From Planctomycetia bacterium (GTDB taxonomy: Bacteria > Planctomycetota > Phycisphaerae > Phycisphaerales > SM1A02): a stretch of DNA of 60,288 nt. The stretch is taken from contig SYGP01000004.1 of assembly GCA_005799495.1 (NCBI GenBank), positions 1-60,288 of the forward strand. The letters are read 5' to 3'. The notes under the pieces were generated by a model. The model ran no database searches, was not told where the DNA came from, and saw only the letters and a program-made list of their open reading frames with translations. How positions within the stretch are numbered: position 1 is the first letter of the stretch; the number at the start of each line of letters is the position of its first letter. Shown piece by piece: positions 1 through 7,862 of the stretch. The translations under genes and the position numbers were made by a program.

Positions 1-456
1 AGTTGGAACACGATCCAAGGGTTCCTCTCGCAGACGGGTATGCGTCTGCCGACGGAAGCGGAGTGGGAGTACGCATGCCGAGGAGGCACGACAACGGCGT
101 TCCACGGCTGGCCAGCGAACCCAAGCGGGACGAACGATGACAGCCAAGTTGGGAACATTGCTTGGTCCTACGCGAACTCAGGTGACCAAACCCGCCCAGT
201 GGGCGGCAAGGCAGCCAACGGCTTCGGCCTGCACGACATGGGGGGGAATGTGTGGGAGTGGGTGAACGACTGGTACGGCGGCTACAGCGCTGACGCGCAG
301 ACGAACCCGCAGGGGCCGTCGTCTGGCTCGAACCGCGTGTGTCGCGGCGGCTCGTATGACTACCTCACGCACTTCGTGCGTTCCTCCTACCGCATCAGCT
401 ACACGCCTGGCAGCTTGGGCAGCAGCCTCGGGTTCCGCGCCTTGAGGGCCCCCTGA
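1..456 (+). CDS. Formylglycine-generating enzyme (SUMF1/FGE-sulfatase) family protein, C-terminal part
   Basis: The open frame enters from the left edge and ends in TGA, giving the last ~151 residues of a longer protein. The sequence shows the C-terminal half of the FGE-sulfatase fold: MRLPTEAEWEYACRGG, then NVWEWVNDWYG, then CRGGSYD, ending in a GFRALR segment. In the family these motifs belong to sulfatase-activating enzymes and to many paralogues of other function, such as ergothioneine- or kinase-linked proteins and secreted planctomycete proteins. Only the C-terminal part is visible, so the active-site cysteine pair and any signal peptide cannot be judged. Family assignment is firm; the substrate is unknown. 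Confidence 0.88.
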   Translation, partial: SWNTIQGFLSQTGMRLPTEAEWEYACRGGTTTAFHGWPANPSGTNDDSQVGNIAWSYANSGDQTRPVGGKAANGFGLHDMGGNVWEWVNDWYGGYSADAQTNPQGPSSGSNRVCRGGSYDYLTHFVRSSYRISYTPGSLGSSLGFRALRAP

Positions 457-677
457 ATTCCCTTTCCACTCTTTCCTCTTCCATTTACGCTCTCTTTTCT
501 TTTTCCGAGGACCAACCTGATTTCCACGGTCAACCGCACGATTGTCGCGGCGTGACCGAAGCACACTCGCGGCGCGCGGGTCCTGCCGCAAGGCAGGGGC
601 CGCGCGCCGCCGTTTTTGTGCTTGGGTCCGCTTGGGCAGCGCGCTACCCAAGCGGTCGAAGGCCGCTGGCGTGCGCT
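457..677. other. Intergenic stretch with two inverted repeats
   Basis: No gene is visible here. The first ~50 bases after the FGE-like stop are strongly pyrimidine-rich (C/T tract about 460-507). A small hairpin, CCTGCC-GCAA-GGCAGG, lies at 582..597, and a near-perfect 28-bp palindrome at 628..655. Neither has a T-run on its 3' side in either direction, so a canonical intrinsic terminator is not supported. The two flanking genes converge on this stretch. Confidence 0.6.
628..655. repeat. 28-bp near-perfect palindrome downstream of the phosphodiesterase gene
   Basis: CCGCTTGGG at 628..636 is the exact reverse complement of CCCAAGCGG at 647..655. The ten bases between contain self-complementary AGCGCGCT, so 13 of 14 half-site positions match. 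It starts 22 bp beyond the stop codon of the minus-strand gene. It could act as a transcript-end hairpin or a protein-binding site; no poly-T follows. Confidence 0.65.
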
Positions 678-2741
678 CTACCGATTCGAGAGCGCTGCCG
701 CGAGCGCTGCGGAGTCGTATGGCAGCGGGGGCCCTGCAAATGTCTCGCGCTTCTGTCGGATCGCCTGCGCTGAAGTGCGGAGGGCGTCTGCGTCCGCTGC
801 CTTGCCGCGCGCTGCCGCGACGGCGGCTGCGCTCTCGTGGCACGCGAGGTGGTTCTTGTCGAACTGCATGCCGAGTTCGAAGCTGCGCGCTGCGTTCTCG
901 AGGTCGCCCGCGAATGCGAGTGCGGTGCCGAGAATCCAATGCGCGGTGGGGATCGCCTGCGTGATTTCCATGGCGTCGAGCGCGCACTGCGCAGATGCTT
1001 CCCAGTTGCGCTTTCCAAGTTGTGCCTCGGCAGCCAGCAGCAGCGTTGCTGGAGACTTGCCGGAAGTGCTGGTCATCCGCTGCGCGGTGGCGATCGCGGC
1101 GTCGTGCATGCCGGCATGGAGTTGCAGGCGTGCGAGTTGCGGCAGGAGCGTGGCGTCTTGGCGGGCGGCTGGCTCTGCTTGGAGCAGGATGCGCGTGCCG
1201 CCGGATGCGTTGCCGCTGTCGATGTGCGCGCGCGCGAGCAGGAGTTGGAGTTCGGTGTCGGTTGGATGGGCGGTGCAGGCGCGTTCAAGAAGTTGGACCG
1301 CGTCATCGAATGTGCCTGATGCGACGAGGGCCGAGGCGAGGCAGGTGATGTAACGCCGCTCGTCGGGGCGCGCAGCGATGAGTGAGCGCAGGTGCGGCAA
1401 TGCGGTGCGTGGCTTGCCGACCGAGAGGAGATGGACACCGAGATTGAACGCGCTCTCGCGGCGGACGAGTTCGATCTGGTCCTTGGCGGAGGCGGGCAGG
1501 GCTGCCATGTAGCCGAGATCGACGAGGTGCTGCACGGCGTCGGCTGCCTCGAAAGGGTCTTGGCGTGCGTCGGGGGGATGGAGTCCTGCGTCGCCGTCGC
1601 GTTGTTCCCAGGATGGGATACGTTCGGGGACTTGGCAGGTGAGGATTTCCACGATCGCGCGCCCGCCGAAGTCTGCAGCGGTCGGGAGGTTCAGCAGCGT
1701 GAGCGCTGTTGGAGCGATGTCGAGGATCGAGGCGGCGATGGTGTTCGCCTTCGGCTTGATGCCGGGGCCCGACGCGACGAGGATGCCGAGTGGGCGATGC
1801 CAACTTGCTTCCTTTTCCATGCGGCGCTCGGGGGGCAGGTCGGCAAGCATCGGTCGATGCGCGCCGCTGTGGAACCCGTGATCGCTGCAGAGGATCACTG
1901 TCGTGTCGGCGCCTGCGGTGTCGAGCAGTCGCCCGAGCGCCGCGTCATGCCATCGGTAGACGGCGTTCATGACTTGTCCGAAGTGACGGAGGTCTTGGTC
2001 GCTGACATGCTTCATGCGCGGCGGTCGGTACTGCATGAAGAGGTGCCCGACCGTGTCGATGGTTTCGAAGAACACCATCGCGAGGTCCCACGGTTGTGCT
2101 GACATTGCTGCGCGCGCGGCGGCGTCGATGCTTGCGGCGACGGCCATCAGTTTGGCGAGTGACTGCACGCGCTCGTCGCCGTGCATCGTGGGCTGCGCTT
2201 TCGGCAGGATGTCCTTCAGGTGCGCGGCGAGGAAGTCCGCGCGCCCGACGCGCGCCGCCGCGATGGCATCGGCCAGCGTCGGCGGGTGAACGCAGTCGCG
2301 TGCGATCGGCCATTCCGCGCCGCGAACGCCGGGATCGCCTTCGAGCAGCAGGTTGCTGGTGATCGAGCCCTGGATTGGTTCGGCGGGATGGCTGGCGTAC
2401 CAGCCGGTGACCTGCGCGTGCAGTCCCGACTGCGACGCGATGTTCCACAGGGCCTTGACCCGTCGGCTCGTGCTGGATGCGACGCGGAGCCCGCTGCCGT
2501 CGGGTTTCGGTTCAACGAAGTTCAGGATGCCATGCAGGTCTGGGGTGCGCCCCGTGGCGATGGAAGTCCACAGGAGTGGGCTCAGTTTCGGCTCGAGGGT
2601 GGCGAGATCGCTTCGGATGCCAGCATCGATCAGCCGCTTGAGGTTTGGCATTTCGCCGGCGGCGAGGAGCGGGTCGATGATCTGCCAATCGGCGGCATCC
2701 CAACCGACGATCAGCAGGCGCTTGGCTGCGCGGTCCGACAT
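678..2741 (-). CDS. Alkaline-phosphatase superfamily (type I phosphodiesterase/nucleotide pyrophosphatase-like) protein with C-terminal TPRs
   Basis: 687 aa. The N-terminal ~400 residues have the metal-dependent phosphodiesterase fold: an early GWDAADW segment with metal-binding Asp, MPNLKRLID, the nucleophile region LWTSIATGRTP, and the distal CSDHGF and HxP segments. The remaining ~280 residues are Ala/Leu-rich helical repeats of TPR type. No signal peptide or membrane segment is visible, so the protein is probably cytoplasmic, which is unusual for this superfamily. The start at 2741 was chosen because the fold begins at once (MSDRAAKRLLIVGWD) and TACACT lies 7 nt upstream; the longer reading frame adds an Arg-rich, unfamily-like 49 residues. 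Diverges from the gene at 2798. The substrate cannot be told from sequence. Confidence 0.86.
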   Translation of the reverse strand: MSDRAAKRLLIVGWDAADWQIIDPLLAAGEMPNLKRLIDAGIRSDLATLEPKLSPLLWTSIATGRTPDLHGILNFVEPKPDGSGLRVASSTSRRVKALWNIASQSGLHAQVTGWYASHPAEPIQGSITSNLLLEGDPGVRGAEWPIARDCVHPPTLADAIAAARVGRADFLAAHLKDILPKAQPTMHGDERVQSLAKLMAVAASIDAAARAAMSAQPWDLAMVFFETIDTVGHLFMQYRPPRMKHVSDQDLRHFGQVMNAVYRWHDAALGRLLDTAGADTTVILCSDHGFHSGAHRPMLADLPPERRMEKEASWHRPLGILVASGPGIKPKANTIAASILDIAPTALTLLNLPTAADFGGRAIVEILTCQVPERIPSWEQRDGDAGLHPPDARQDPFEAADAVQHLVDLGYMAALPASAKDQIELVRRESAFNLGVHLLSVGKPRTALPHLRSLIAARPDERRYITCLASALVASGTFDDAVQLLERACTAHPTDTELQLLLARAHIDSGNASGGTRILLQAEPAARQDATLLPQLARLQLHAGMHDAAIATAQRMTSTSGKSPATLLLAAEAQLGKRNWEASAQCALDAMEITQAIPTAHWILGTALAFAGDLENAARSFELGMQFDKNHLACHESAAAVAAARGKAADADALRTSAQAIRQKRETFAGPPLPYDSAALAAALSNR

Positions 2742-2748
2742 GGATTCG

Positions 2749-2754
2749 AGTGTA
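2749..2754 (-). promoter_or_regulatory. -10 hexamer TACACT, leaderless spacing
   Basis: On the minus strand TACACT ends 7 nt before the ATG at 2741, so transcription would start at or next to the A of ATG. No good -35 is visible. It belongs to the TANNNT pattern seen at many first genes in this window. Confidence 0.55.
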
Positions 2755-2783
2755 AGCCGTGCGAGTCGGCGGCGCGCTGCGCG

Positions 2784-2789
2784 TAGTCT
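2784..2789 (+). promoter_or_regulatory. -10 hexamer TAGTCT, leaderless spacing
   Basis: TAGTCT ends 8 nt before the ATG at 2798. It forms a divergent promoter pair with the element at 2749..2754. Confidence 0.5.
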
Positions 2790-2797
2790 GTTGCGGA

Positions 2798-3880
2798 ATG
2801 CTGCTGCCCGTGCTGATCGCCGCGACCGCGCTCCTTGCTCCGCAGGCTGCGCAGGCTCCGCAGGCTGCGCCGTCAACATCCGCTGCACTGCCAGGCGATC
2901 TGCCCGCGTGCATGCAGTCGATCGACCGTGACTGGATCAAGCAGTGTCCGCGAACGCTGCGCGAGTTCGCGCGCACTCGCACCTGGATTCCGAGCGAGAC
3001 TGCGATGGCTGAACTGCAGCGCGTGCAGCCGACGGTCGAGGCGCTCTGCCGATCGCTGCGTGAGCCATGTCCCTGGACGGGCGATCCGCTGTCGATGGTG
3101 CTTGATGGCAAGACCATCGAGAACTGGGCGACGCTGCTCGACGCGGACAGTCGGCGGCTTGAACGATTCAATGAACGCGCCGCTGCGTTCGACCGCATCG
3201 TGGCGATGATCGATCTTGCGGGAGTCGTCGGGTCGGTGCCGCGCGCTGATTTCCAGCGCGCTGCGGTCCGCCTGCAGTCTGCGGCGGGTCGACGGCTCAC
3301 CGCGTTCCTGCCGCTGTTTGGCGATGCGGCGATGGCGGCGCGCGCGCGCGACGCGCTGCTTGCGTGCCGCAAGGCGCAAGATCAGGCGTTGGCGGCGTGC
3401 ATCGCGACGGAGCGGGCGCGGTGGATCGCGCGCCCCGCCGATCGAGTGCGTGCGGGCGCAACGGGTGCGGAGCTGCTTGCGGCTGCGCGTCTGGAACCCT
3501 CAGCCGCGATCCTGAAGTCGAACGAGTATCCGCTCGCACGGCTGAAGGGCGATGCCCTGCTGGTGGAACTGCGCACGGGCGATGCATACTTCGATGCGCT
3601 GGATCTGGCGTGGCGCGCTCCCAATGGCGCGGCACTGATCAGTGAGTTGCAGCGGCGCGCCGACCGCGGGGAGTTCGGCGCCTGGGTCGCAGCCGCGCGC
3701 CCGGATTTCCTGATGGTGCGGAGCGACCTCGACCGCGCGCGGACACCCTTCGATGCACTCGTCGATCTCGCGCGCGTTCAGGCAGCGGGCGGTTCATCGC
3801 CGCCGCCGGGCGATGTCGATGACGAGCCGCCGCCGAACGAAGATCGACAGCGCAAGTCGCCGCGCAAAGTGAAGCGCTGA
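2798..3880 (+). CDS. Secreted protein of unknown function
   Basis: 360 aa. I do not recognise the family. The first ~20 residues (MLLPVLIAATALLAPQAAQA) look like a signal peptide with an AxA-type end, followed by a Pro/Ala linker and then a soluble, largely helical, Arg/Ala-rich body with several Cys residues. The C-terminus is a charged low-complexity tail rich in Pro, Asp and Lys/Arg. The start at 2798 gives the signal peptide and has TAGTCT 8 nt upstream; an in-frame GTG at 2759 would put an odd Cys/Arg-rich extension ahead of the hydrophobic core. It ends 10 bp from the convergent metallophosphoesterase gene. Probably periplasmic. Confidence 0.7.
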   Translation: MLLPVLIAATALLAPQAAQAPQAAPSTSAALPGDLPACMQSIDRDWIKQCPRTLREFARTRTWIPSETAMAELQRVQPTVEALCRSLREPCPWTGDPLSMVLDGKTIENWATLLDADSRRLERFNERAAAFDRIVAMIDLAGVVGSVPRADFQRAAVRLQSAAGRRLTAFLPLFGDAAMAARARDALLACRKAQDQALAACIATERARWIARPADRVRAGATGAELLAAARLEPSAAILKSNEYPLARLKGDALLVELRTGDAYFDALDLAWRAPNGAALISELQRRADRGEFGAWVAAARPDFLMVRSDLDRARTPFDALVDLARVQAAGGSSPPPGDVDDEPPPNEDRQRKSPRKVKR

Positions 3881-3890
3881 CGAGGCGCGT

Positions 3891-4895
3891 TCAGCTGCGC
3901 ACCGTCCACCCGTAGGGGACATAGCGGTGCTCGAATGTGCCATCATCGAAGAGGTCGATGAGTCCATAGCCCTCGGGCACCCCTTGATGGATCCCCTTCC
4001 ACCATGCGCCACTGACGGCGCCGTCGCAGATGTAGGCAACGCCATCGGTCGAGCAGTGGTCGAGCAGATGTTGATGCCCCGAGAGACACAGCTTCACTCC
4101 CTCCTTCGAGAAGAGTTCGTGCAGCGTGTCGCCGTCGGTGTGCATGGATGCCGCGTTGATGGAGGTGTCCTGCCCGCGCTTCTCGATTGCACGCGGCTTC
4201 CCGTAGGTGATCGCGGTCAGGCTGAGGATCGGGATGTGCGAGAGCACGAGCACGGGTGATCCCTTGGGACGATTGCTGAGGTCCTTCTTCAGCCAATCGA
4301 GTTGCTCATCATCGATGTACGCACAGTAGGAGTCGCCCTTCGGCTGAACGCCGTCGAGGATGACGAAGTGCCACCCTGCCTGATCGAATGAGTAGTAGCG
4401 CCCCGGCAGCGCGAAAAGTTCCGTGGCGTACTTCTTGCCCCAGTCTGGTTCCTGTCCCGTCGTGCCGCTCTTCGATCGATGCCAACCGAAGATGTCATGA
4501 TTGCCGATCGCATGCCGAACGGGGATGGCGCAGTTGGCGCTCCAAGTGTCGCTGAAGAGGCGACGCAGTTCGGCGGCGCGGCTCGCCTTCGCCTCGAACA
4601 CATCCATCACCGTGTCACCGCCGACGAGCATCAGGTCGGGTGCAGGCTGCTGCTGCGCGATGTGCTTGAGGCACTGCGTGAGCCCCGCGTCCGCGCCTCG
4701 CTCTGGTTGGACATGGATGTCCGTGAGATGCGCGCAGCGGAGCACGCGGCGCCGCGCCGCTGGCTGGGCGGGCGTCGAGGTTGGCGTTCCCTGCAGTGGC
4801 AGCAGGATCTTCGGCGAACCGCTCGCGAACGCCAGCGGGGCAGCGAGCAGCGAAGTGGCGGCGGCGAGGAAGGAGCGGCGGTGCAGCGGTGTCAT
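3891..4895 (-). CDS. Tat-exported calcineurin-like metallophosphoesterase
   Basis: 334 aa. The N-terminus has a twin-arginine signal, RRSFLAAATSLLAAPLAFA, so the protein should be folded and metal-loaded before export. The five metallophosphoesterase blocks are in order: LTDIH (DxH), GGDTVMD (GD), GNHD, a single His in SHIP, and GHQH near residue 260. It should hydrolyse phosphomono- or diesters in the periplasm with a two-metal centre; the substrate is unknown. Its ATG overlaps the TGA of the DUF72 gene by 4 bp (ATGA), so the two are co-transcribed and probably translationally coupled. Confidence 0.9.
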   Translation of the reverse strand: MTPLHRRSFLAAATSLLAAPLAFASGSPKILLPLQGTPTSTPAQPAARRRVLRCAHLTDIHVQPERGADAGLTQCLKHIAQQQPAPDLMLVGGDTVMDVFEAKASRAAELRRLFSDTWSANCAIPVRHAIGNHDIFGWHRSKSGTTGQEPDWGKKYATELFALPGRYYSFDQAGWHFVILDGVQPKGDSYCAYIDDEQLDWLKKDLSNRPKGSPVLVLSHIPILSLTAITYGKPRAIEKRGQDTSINAASMHTDGDTLHELFSKEGVKLCLSGHQHLLDHCSTDGVAYICDGAVSGAWWKGIHQGVPEGYGLIDLFDDGTFEHRYVPYGWTVRS

Positions 4896-5959
4896 GGGGT
4901 GTTCTCCTGTGGTGCCGGGCTGAAAGGGATCGCGGGTGGTTCGATGGAAGCGCGCGGATCGACGATGAGCTGGGCGAGGCGCTGCGCCGACAAGGGGGCG
5001 GATCCTTCCGCCTTGTTGTTGATGATCACGAACGCGCTGCGCATCTCGCCCGCCGCGTCGGCACAGAGTCGCGCGAACTGTGCGCGGCTCGACGGGTCCT
5101 CGTCCACGATGGCACCGAACGGTGCGTAACGATCGACCGCACCTTCGTAGGTGTGATCGGAATGGAGCATCCAGCGTGCAACGATCGCGCGCTGCGTTGC
5201 GGGTTCCACCAGGCGCGCTTGCTGCAGCGGCTGGTGCTGCGATGGATGCGCGTTGAAGCAGTGGACCGCGCCCGTATCACGCAGCATCGCCGCCCACGAT
5301 GCGCGCATGAGCGCACGGTCGCGTGCTTCGACCGCGTAGAGCAACCCGCTCGGCAGTTGCCCGAGGAACGCACCCAATCGTCGGATGAACGCCTCCGCCT
5401 CGGCGGCCCCGCGAAGTCCCATCGGCGAGAGTTGGAAGAGCAGCGGTCCAAGGCGATCGCCCAGCCCGGTGGCGGCAGGCGCGATCACCTGTTCGGTCGC
5501 GTACGCGGCATCGAACAGGAGTGATGGGCTGCCGCCGAAGACTTCCTTCGCGCCCGCGGGCCGTGTGATGGCTTCATGCGCCTTGACGAGGAAGCGGAAG
5601 TGCGGGGGCACTTGTGCCGCCATGCGTTCGAACGCCGAGGCATCGATCGGGCGGTAATAGGTGCGGTCGATGCCGACGCAGCGCAGCAGCGGATGGCATG
5701 CGTAGGCGCGAAGTCCGCTGCGCGCGAGCGTCGATTCCTCCTCGCGGTCGCGCCAGACGATGCCGCGCCAGCCAGGGAAACTCCAACTGCTCGTTCCGAG
5801 GTGGATGCAAGGATGCAGGGCGCGCGCCAGTTCGACACACGCTGACGGATGCGCGGCGGGCGCAGGTTCGGTGCGTGCGCGGGCGCTCGCGGCGAGCGAC
5901 TCGTCGGCATCGGGACCGAAGAGACTGGGCTGCGCTGGATCGCTGCGCCGTCGCGGCAT
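4892..5959 (-). CDS. DUF72 (YecE-like) TIM-barrel protein
   Basis: 355 aa. After a charged ~60-residue N-terminal extension the DUF72 barrel begins with HLGTSSWSFPGWRG, then YYRPIDASAFERMA, then FRFLVKAHEAITRP, and later LLFQLSP and VEARDR segments. DUF72 proteins are widespread TIM-barrel-like proteins of unknown biochemical role. The start at 5959 is preferred over the ATG two codons upstream (5965) because TAAACT lies exactly 7 nt upstream, matching the leaderless pattern of this genome. First gene of a two-gene unit with the metallophosphoesterase. Confidence 0.87.
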   Translation of the reverse strand: MPRRRSDPAQPSLFGPDADESLAASARARTEPAPAAHPSACVELARALHPCIHLGTSSWSFPGWRGIVWRDREEESTLARSGLRAYACHPLLRCVGIDRTYYRPIDASAFERMAAQVPPHFRFLVKAHEAITRPAGAKEVFGGSPSLLFDAAYATEQVIAPAATGLGDRLGPLLFQLSPMGLRGAAEAEAFIRRLGAFLGQLPSGLLYAVEARDRALMRASWAAMLRDTGAVHCFNAHPSQHQPLQQARLVEPATQRAIVARWMLHSDHTYEGAVDRYAPFGAIVDEDPSSRAQFARLCADAAGEMRSAFVIINNKAEGSAPLSAQRLAQLIVDPRASIEPPAIPFSPAPQENTP

Positions 5960-5966
5960 GGCCATC

Positions 5967-5972
5967 AGTTTA
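5967..5972 (-). promoter_or_regulatory. -10 hexamer TAAACT, leaderless spacing
   Basis: Minus-strand TAAACT ends 7 nt before ATG 5959. The AGGAGG just beyond it reads on the plus strand and cannot serve this gene as a ribosome-binding site. Confidence 0.55.
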
Positions 5973-5996
5973 GGAGGATCCGTCGTTGGAATTCGT

Positions 5997-6350
5997 TCAG
6001 GCGGGAGCGCTGACGCCCCGGAACATGAAGAACGCCGCCGCGGCAAGGCAGACGCTGGCGTACAGGAAGTCCATCGTGAGACGCTCCTTCATGTACCAGG
6101 TCGCGAACGCAGCGAAGACCACCATGGTGATGATCTCCTGCGCCACCTTGAGCTGCGCCAGTGTCATCATGCCGAATCCGATTCGGTTGGCGGGAACCTG
6201 AAGGCAGTACTCCAGCAGCGCAACGCCCCACGATGCCAGGATGGCTATCCAGAGGGGCTTTCCCTTCATGTCGCGCAGATGCCCGTACCAGGCGTAGGTC
6301 ATGAACACATTCGAGGCAACAAGGAGCGCGATGGTGATGAGCAGCGTCAC
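5997..6350 (-). CDS. DUF486/DMT-family small membrane protein
   Basis: 117 aa with four hydrophobic segments: about 3-20 (LLITIALLVASNVFMTYAW), 37-54, 66-85 and 92-110. The YAWYGHL and LAQLKVAQEIITMVVFA segments are typical of DUF486, a short relative of the drug/metabolite transporter fold. I chose GTG at 6350 because GGAGG sits 7 nt before it and the product then has the family's usual length of ~115 aa. The longer reading frame (ATG 6434) adds a Ser/Pro tail and runs into the padR promoter. Inner-membrane location is clear; transport activity is not established for the family. Confidence 0.85.
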   Translation of the reverse strand: MTLLITIALLVASNVFMTYAWYGHLRDMKGKPLWIAILASWGVALLEYCLQVPANRIGFGMMTLAQLKVAQEIITMVVFAAFATWYMKERLTMDFLYASVCLAAAAFFMFRGVSAPA

Positions 6351-6427
6351 AGGAAGACCTCCGTACGGCAGCGAGAAAGTCGGGGGAGGGTAGGGCGGAG
6401 CACTGGAGCTGGAGCGGCCGCTTGTGC

Positions 6428-6458
6428 TTGACATCCAGTACTGTGTTAGGTACAGTAC
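6428..6458 (+). promoter_or_regulatory. padR promoter with overlapping operator-like inverted repeat
   Basis: TTGACA (6428..6433) and TACAGT (6451..6456) are separated by exactly 17 bp, a near-consensus sigma-70 promoter. A perfect inverted repeat, GTACTGT (6438..6444) and ACAGTAC (6452..6458) around 7 bp, covers the spacer and the -10. PadR-family repressors bind such dyads, so autorepression is the simplest reading. Confidence 0.75.
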
Positions 6459-6487
6459 CGTGTGTGGCAGTTCACCTGAGCAACAAG

Positions 6488-6829
6488 ATGGAGCGCGACC
6501 TCAGCGTGGGGACGGCTTGGCTGGTCGTCCTCGCGGTCATTGCCAAGTCGGACGAGCCGATTCACGGCTATGAGATCGGTCGTCGCTTGTCTGACGAGGC
6601 TCCCACGGGGCTGTCATTCAAGCAGGGCACCCTGTACCCCATGCTGCGCGCGATGGAGTCGGAGGGTTTGGTTCGCAGTTCGCTGACTCCCTCGACGGAG
6701 GGTCCTGCGCGGAAGTGCTATGTCCTGACTGCCGAAGGTCGCCGCGTGCTCGCTGCCTGGGTCAACACTTGGCGCTGCGCAAGCCGCTGGCTCAATCGCA
6801 TCATTGGAGGCTCCCATGCAACCGAGTGA
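6488..6829 (+). CDS. PadR-family transcriptional regulator
   Basis: 113 aa. The winged-helix signature is complete: HGYEIGRRL, then FKQGTLYPMLRAMESEGLV, then the wing with KCYVLTAEGRRVL. The start at 6488 (MERDLSVGTAW) matches the family; it lies ~30 bp after the -10 box, so this mRNA has a short leader. The gene overlaps the next one by 14 bp and heads a four-gene ABC transporter unit. PadR proteins usually repress adjacent transporter genes and release DNA on binding a small molecule. The operator-like dyad in its own promoter supports autorepression; the ligand is unknown. Confidence 0.92.
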   Translation: MERDLSVGTAWLVVLAVIAKSDEPIHGYEIGRRLSDEAPTGLSFKQGTLYPMLRAMESEGLVRSSLTPSTEGPARKCYVLTAEGRRVLAAWVNTWRCASRWLNRIIGGSHATE

Positions 6830-7862
6830 TCCCGAGAATCGACATGCAGTGATCAGTGCGTACCTCGCGCAGCTCAGCGCCGAACTGGCTGATTGCGATG
6901 CTGCGCTTCGTCATGACGCGCTCATCGATGCAGAAGTGCACCTCCGCGCTGCCGTGCAGGCAGGTGCATCGCCGCAGCGCGCAATCGACGACTTTGGATC
7001 GCCCGAGGAAGTCGCGCGGGCGTTCCGCGAGGTGGAGGGCGCTCCACCGGTGCCGGTCACGACTGGGACGGTGCCTGCCACTGCAGATGCTCCAGCGACA
7101 TGCCATTCCGCGGCGCCCCATTCGACAGGCGCCGCGGGCGCGGATGCCCGCGGTCCTGCTCGTCCGCGAGGGTTCGCAGCGCTCCCCATCGTTGGGGTCT
7201 GGGCGCGTCCGACGGCTTGGGGTGCGCTGCTGTACTTCGGCATCGTCGGGTTCGCGCTCGCGATGGCGTACTTCGTGTGGAGCATCACCATCGGCTCCAT
7301 TGCGTTCGGGTTGCTGCCCACGCTGCTCGGACTGCCGCTCTTCGTTGCGCTACTCGGTAGTGCGCGAGCGCTGTGCCTGTTCGAGGGGCGAGTCGTGGAA
7401 TCCCTCTTGGGCGTTCGCATGCCGCGCCGCACGCAGCCCATGGAAGTTGCGAATGACATCGGATTCTGGCAGCGCATTTGGTGCTGGCTTCGCGATACAC
7501 GAAGTTGGCTATCGCTCGCGTATCTCATCGGAAACTTTCCCGTGAGCGTTGCCGCGTTCGCCGCCACCGTCACGCTCGTTGCTTTCGGCACCTCGTTGCT
7601 CATCACGCCGGTTGTCTCGCTGCTCGGGTACCCCATGATGACATTCGAGATTGGCAACGCGCCGCTGTCGATGGCTGCCGGTATCGCAGTCCTGACCGCA
7701 ACGCTTTGGTTCGTCACTGCGCTTGGCTGGGTGTACGGACATGTTGTGCAGGCGATCCAAGTCGCGCGGCCCGAGCCGATTCGTCGACACAAGACTCCTC
7801 CGTTCAATCCAACCCCATCACTTCAACCCAACGAAGGAACCGTCCATGCTGCACATCACTGA
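6816..7862 (+). CDS. HAAS-like plus putative sensor-domain membrane protein
   Basis: 348 aa. Residues ~10-75 are a soluble helical segment of the HAAS/DUF1700 kind (AYLAQLSAELADCD, then DAEVHLRAAV, then AIDDFGSPEEVARAF). A Pro/Ala/Thr linker follows, then a membrane part with about four hydrophobic segments around residues 130-175, 225-260 and 280-310, resembling the putative sensor domain family. GGAGG 5 nt before ATG 6816 fixes the start and lies inside padR. HAAS/DUF1700 proteins are repeatedly found beside padR-like regulators and ABC genes and are thought to sense or relay membrane signals; this is inference here. Overlaps the ABC ATPase gene by 17 bp. Confidence 0.75.
   Translation: MQPSDPENRHAVISAYLAQLSAELADCDAALRHDALIDAEVHLRAAVQAGASPQRAIDDFGSPEEVARAFREVEGAPPVPVTTGTVPATADAPATCHSAAPHSTGAAGADARGPARPRGFAALPIVGVWARPTAWGALLYFGIVGFALAMAYFVWSITIGSIAFGLLPTLLGLPLFVALLGSARALCLFEGRVVESLLGVRMPRRTQPMEVANDIGFWQRIWCWLRDTRSWLSLAYLIGNFPVSVAAFAATVTLVAFGTSLLITPVVSLLGYPMMTFEIGNAPLSMAAGIAVLTATLWFVTALGWVYGHVVQAIQVARPEPIRRHKTPPFNPTPSLQPNEGTVHAAHH

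Noticed and set aside
600-720. tRNA-like fold on the minus strand near the phosphodiesterase stop codon (GCTC...GGTAGAGC and AGCGG-loop-CCGCT)
   Set aside because: There is no T-arm with GTTCGA, the anticodon loop lacks U33 and the region overlaps the coding end; the resemblance is by chance.
178-987. 269-codon minus-strand frame overlapping the FGE-like gene
   Set aside because: It is Arg-rich, has no recognisable motif and lies opposite conserved FGE-sulfatase sequence; a shadow of GC-rich codon bias.
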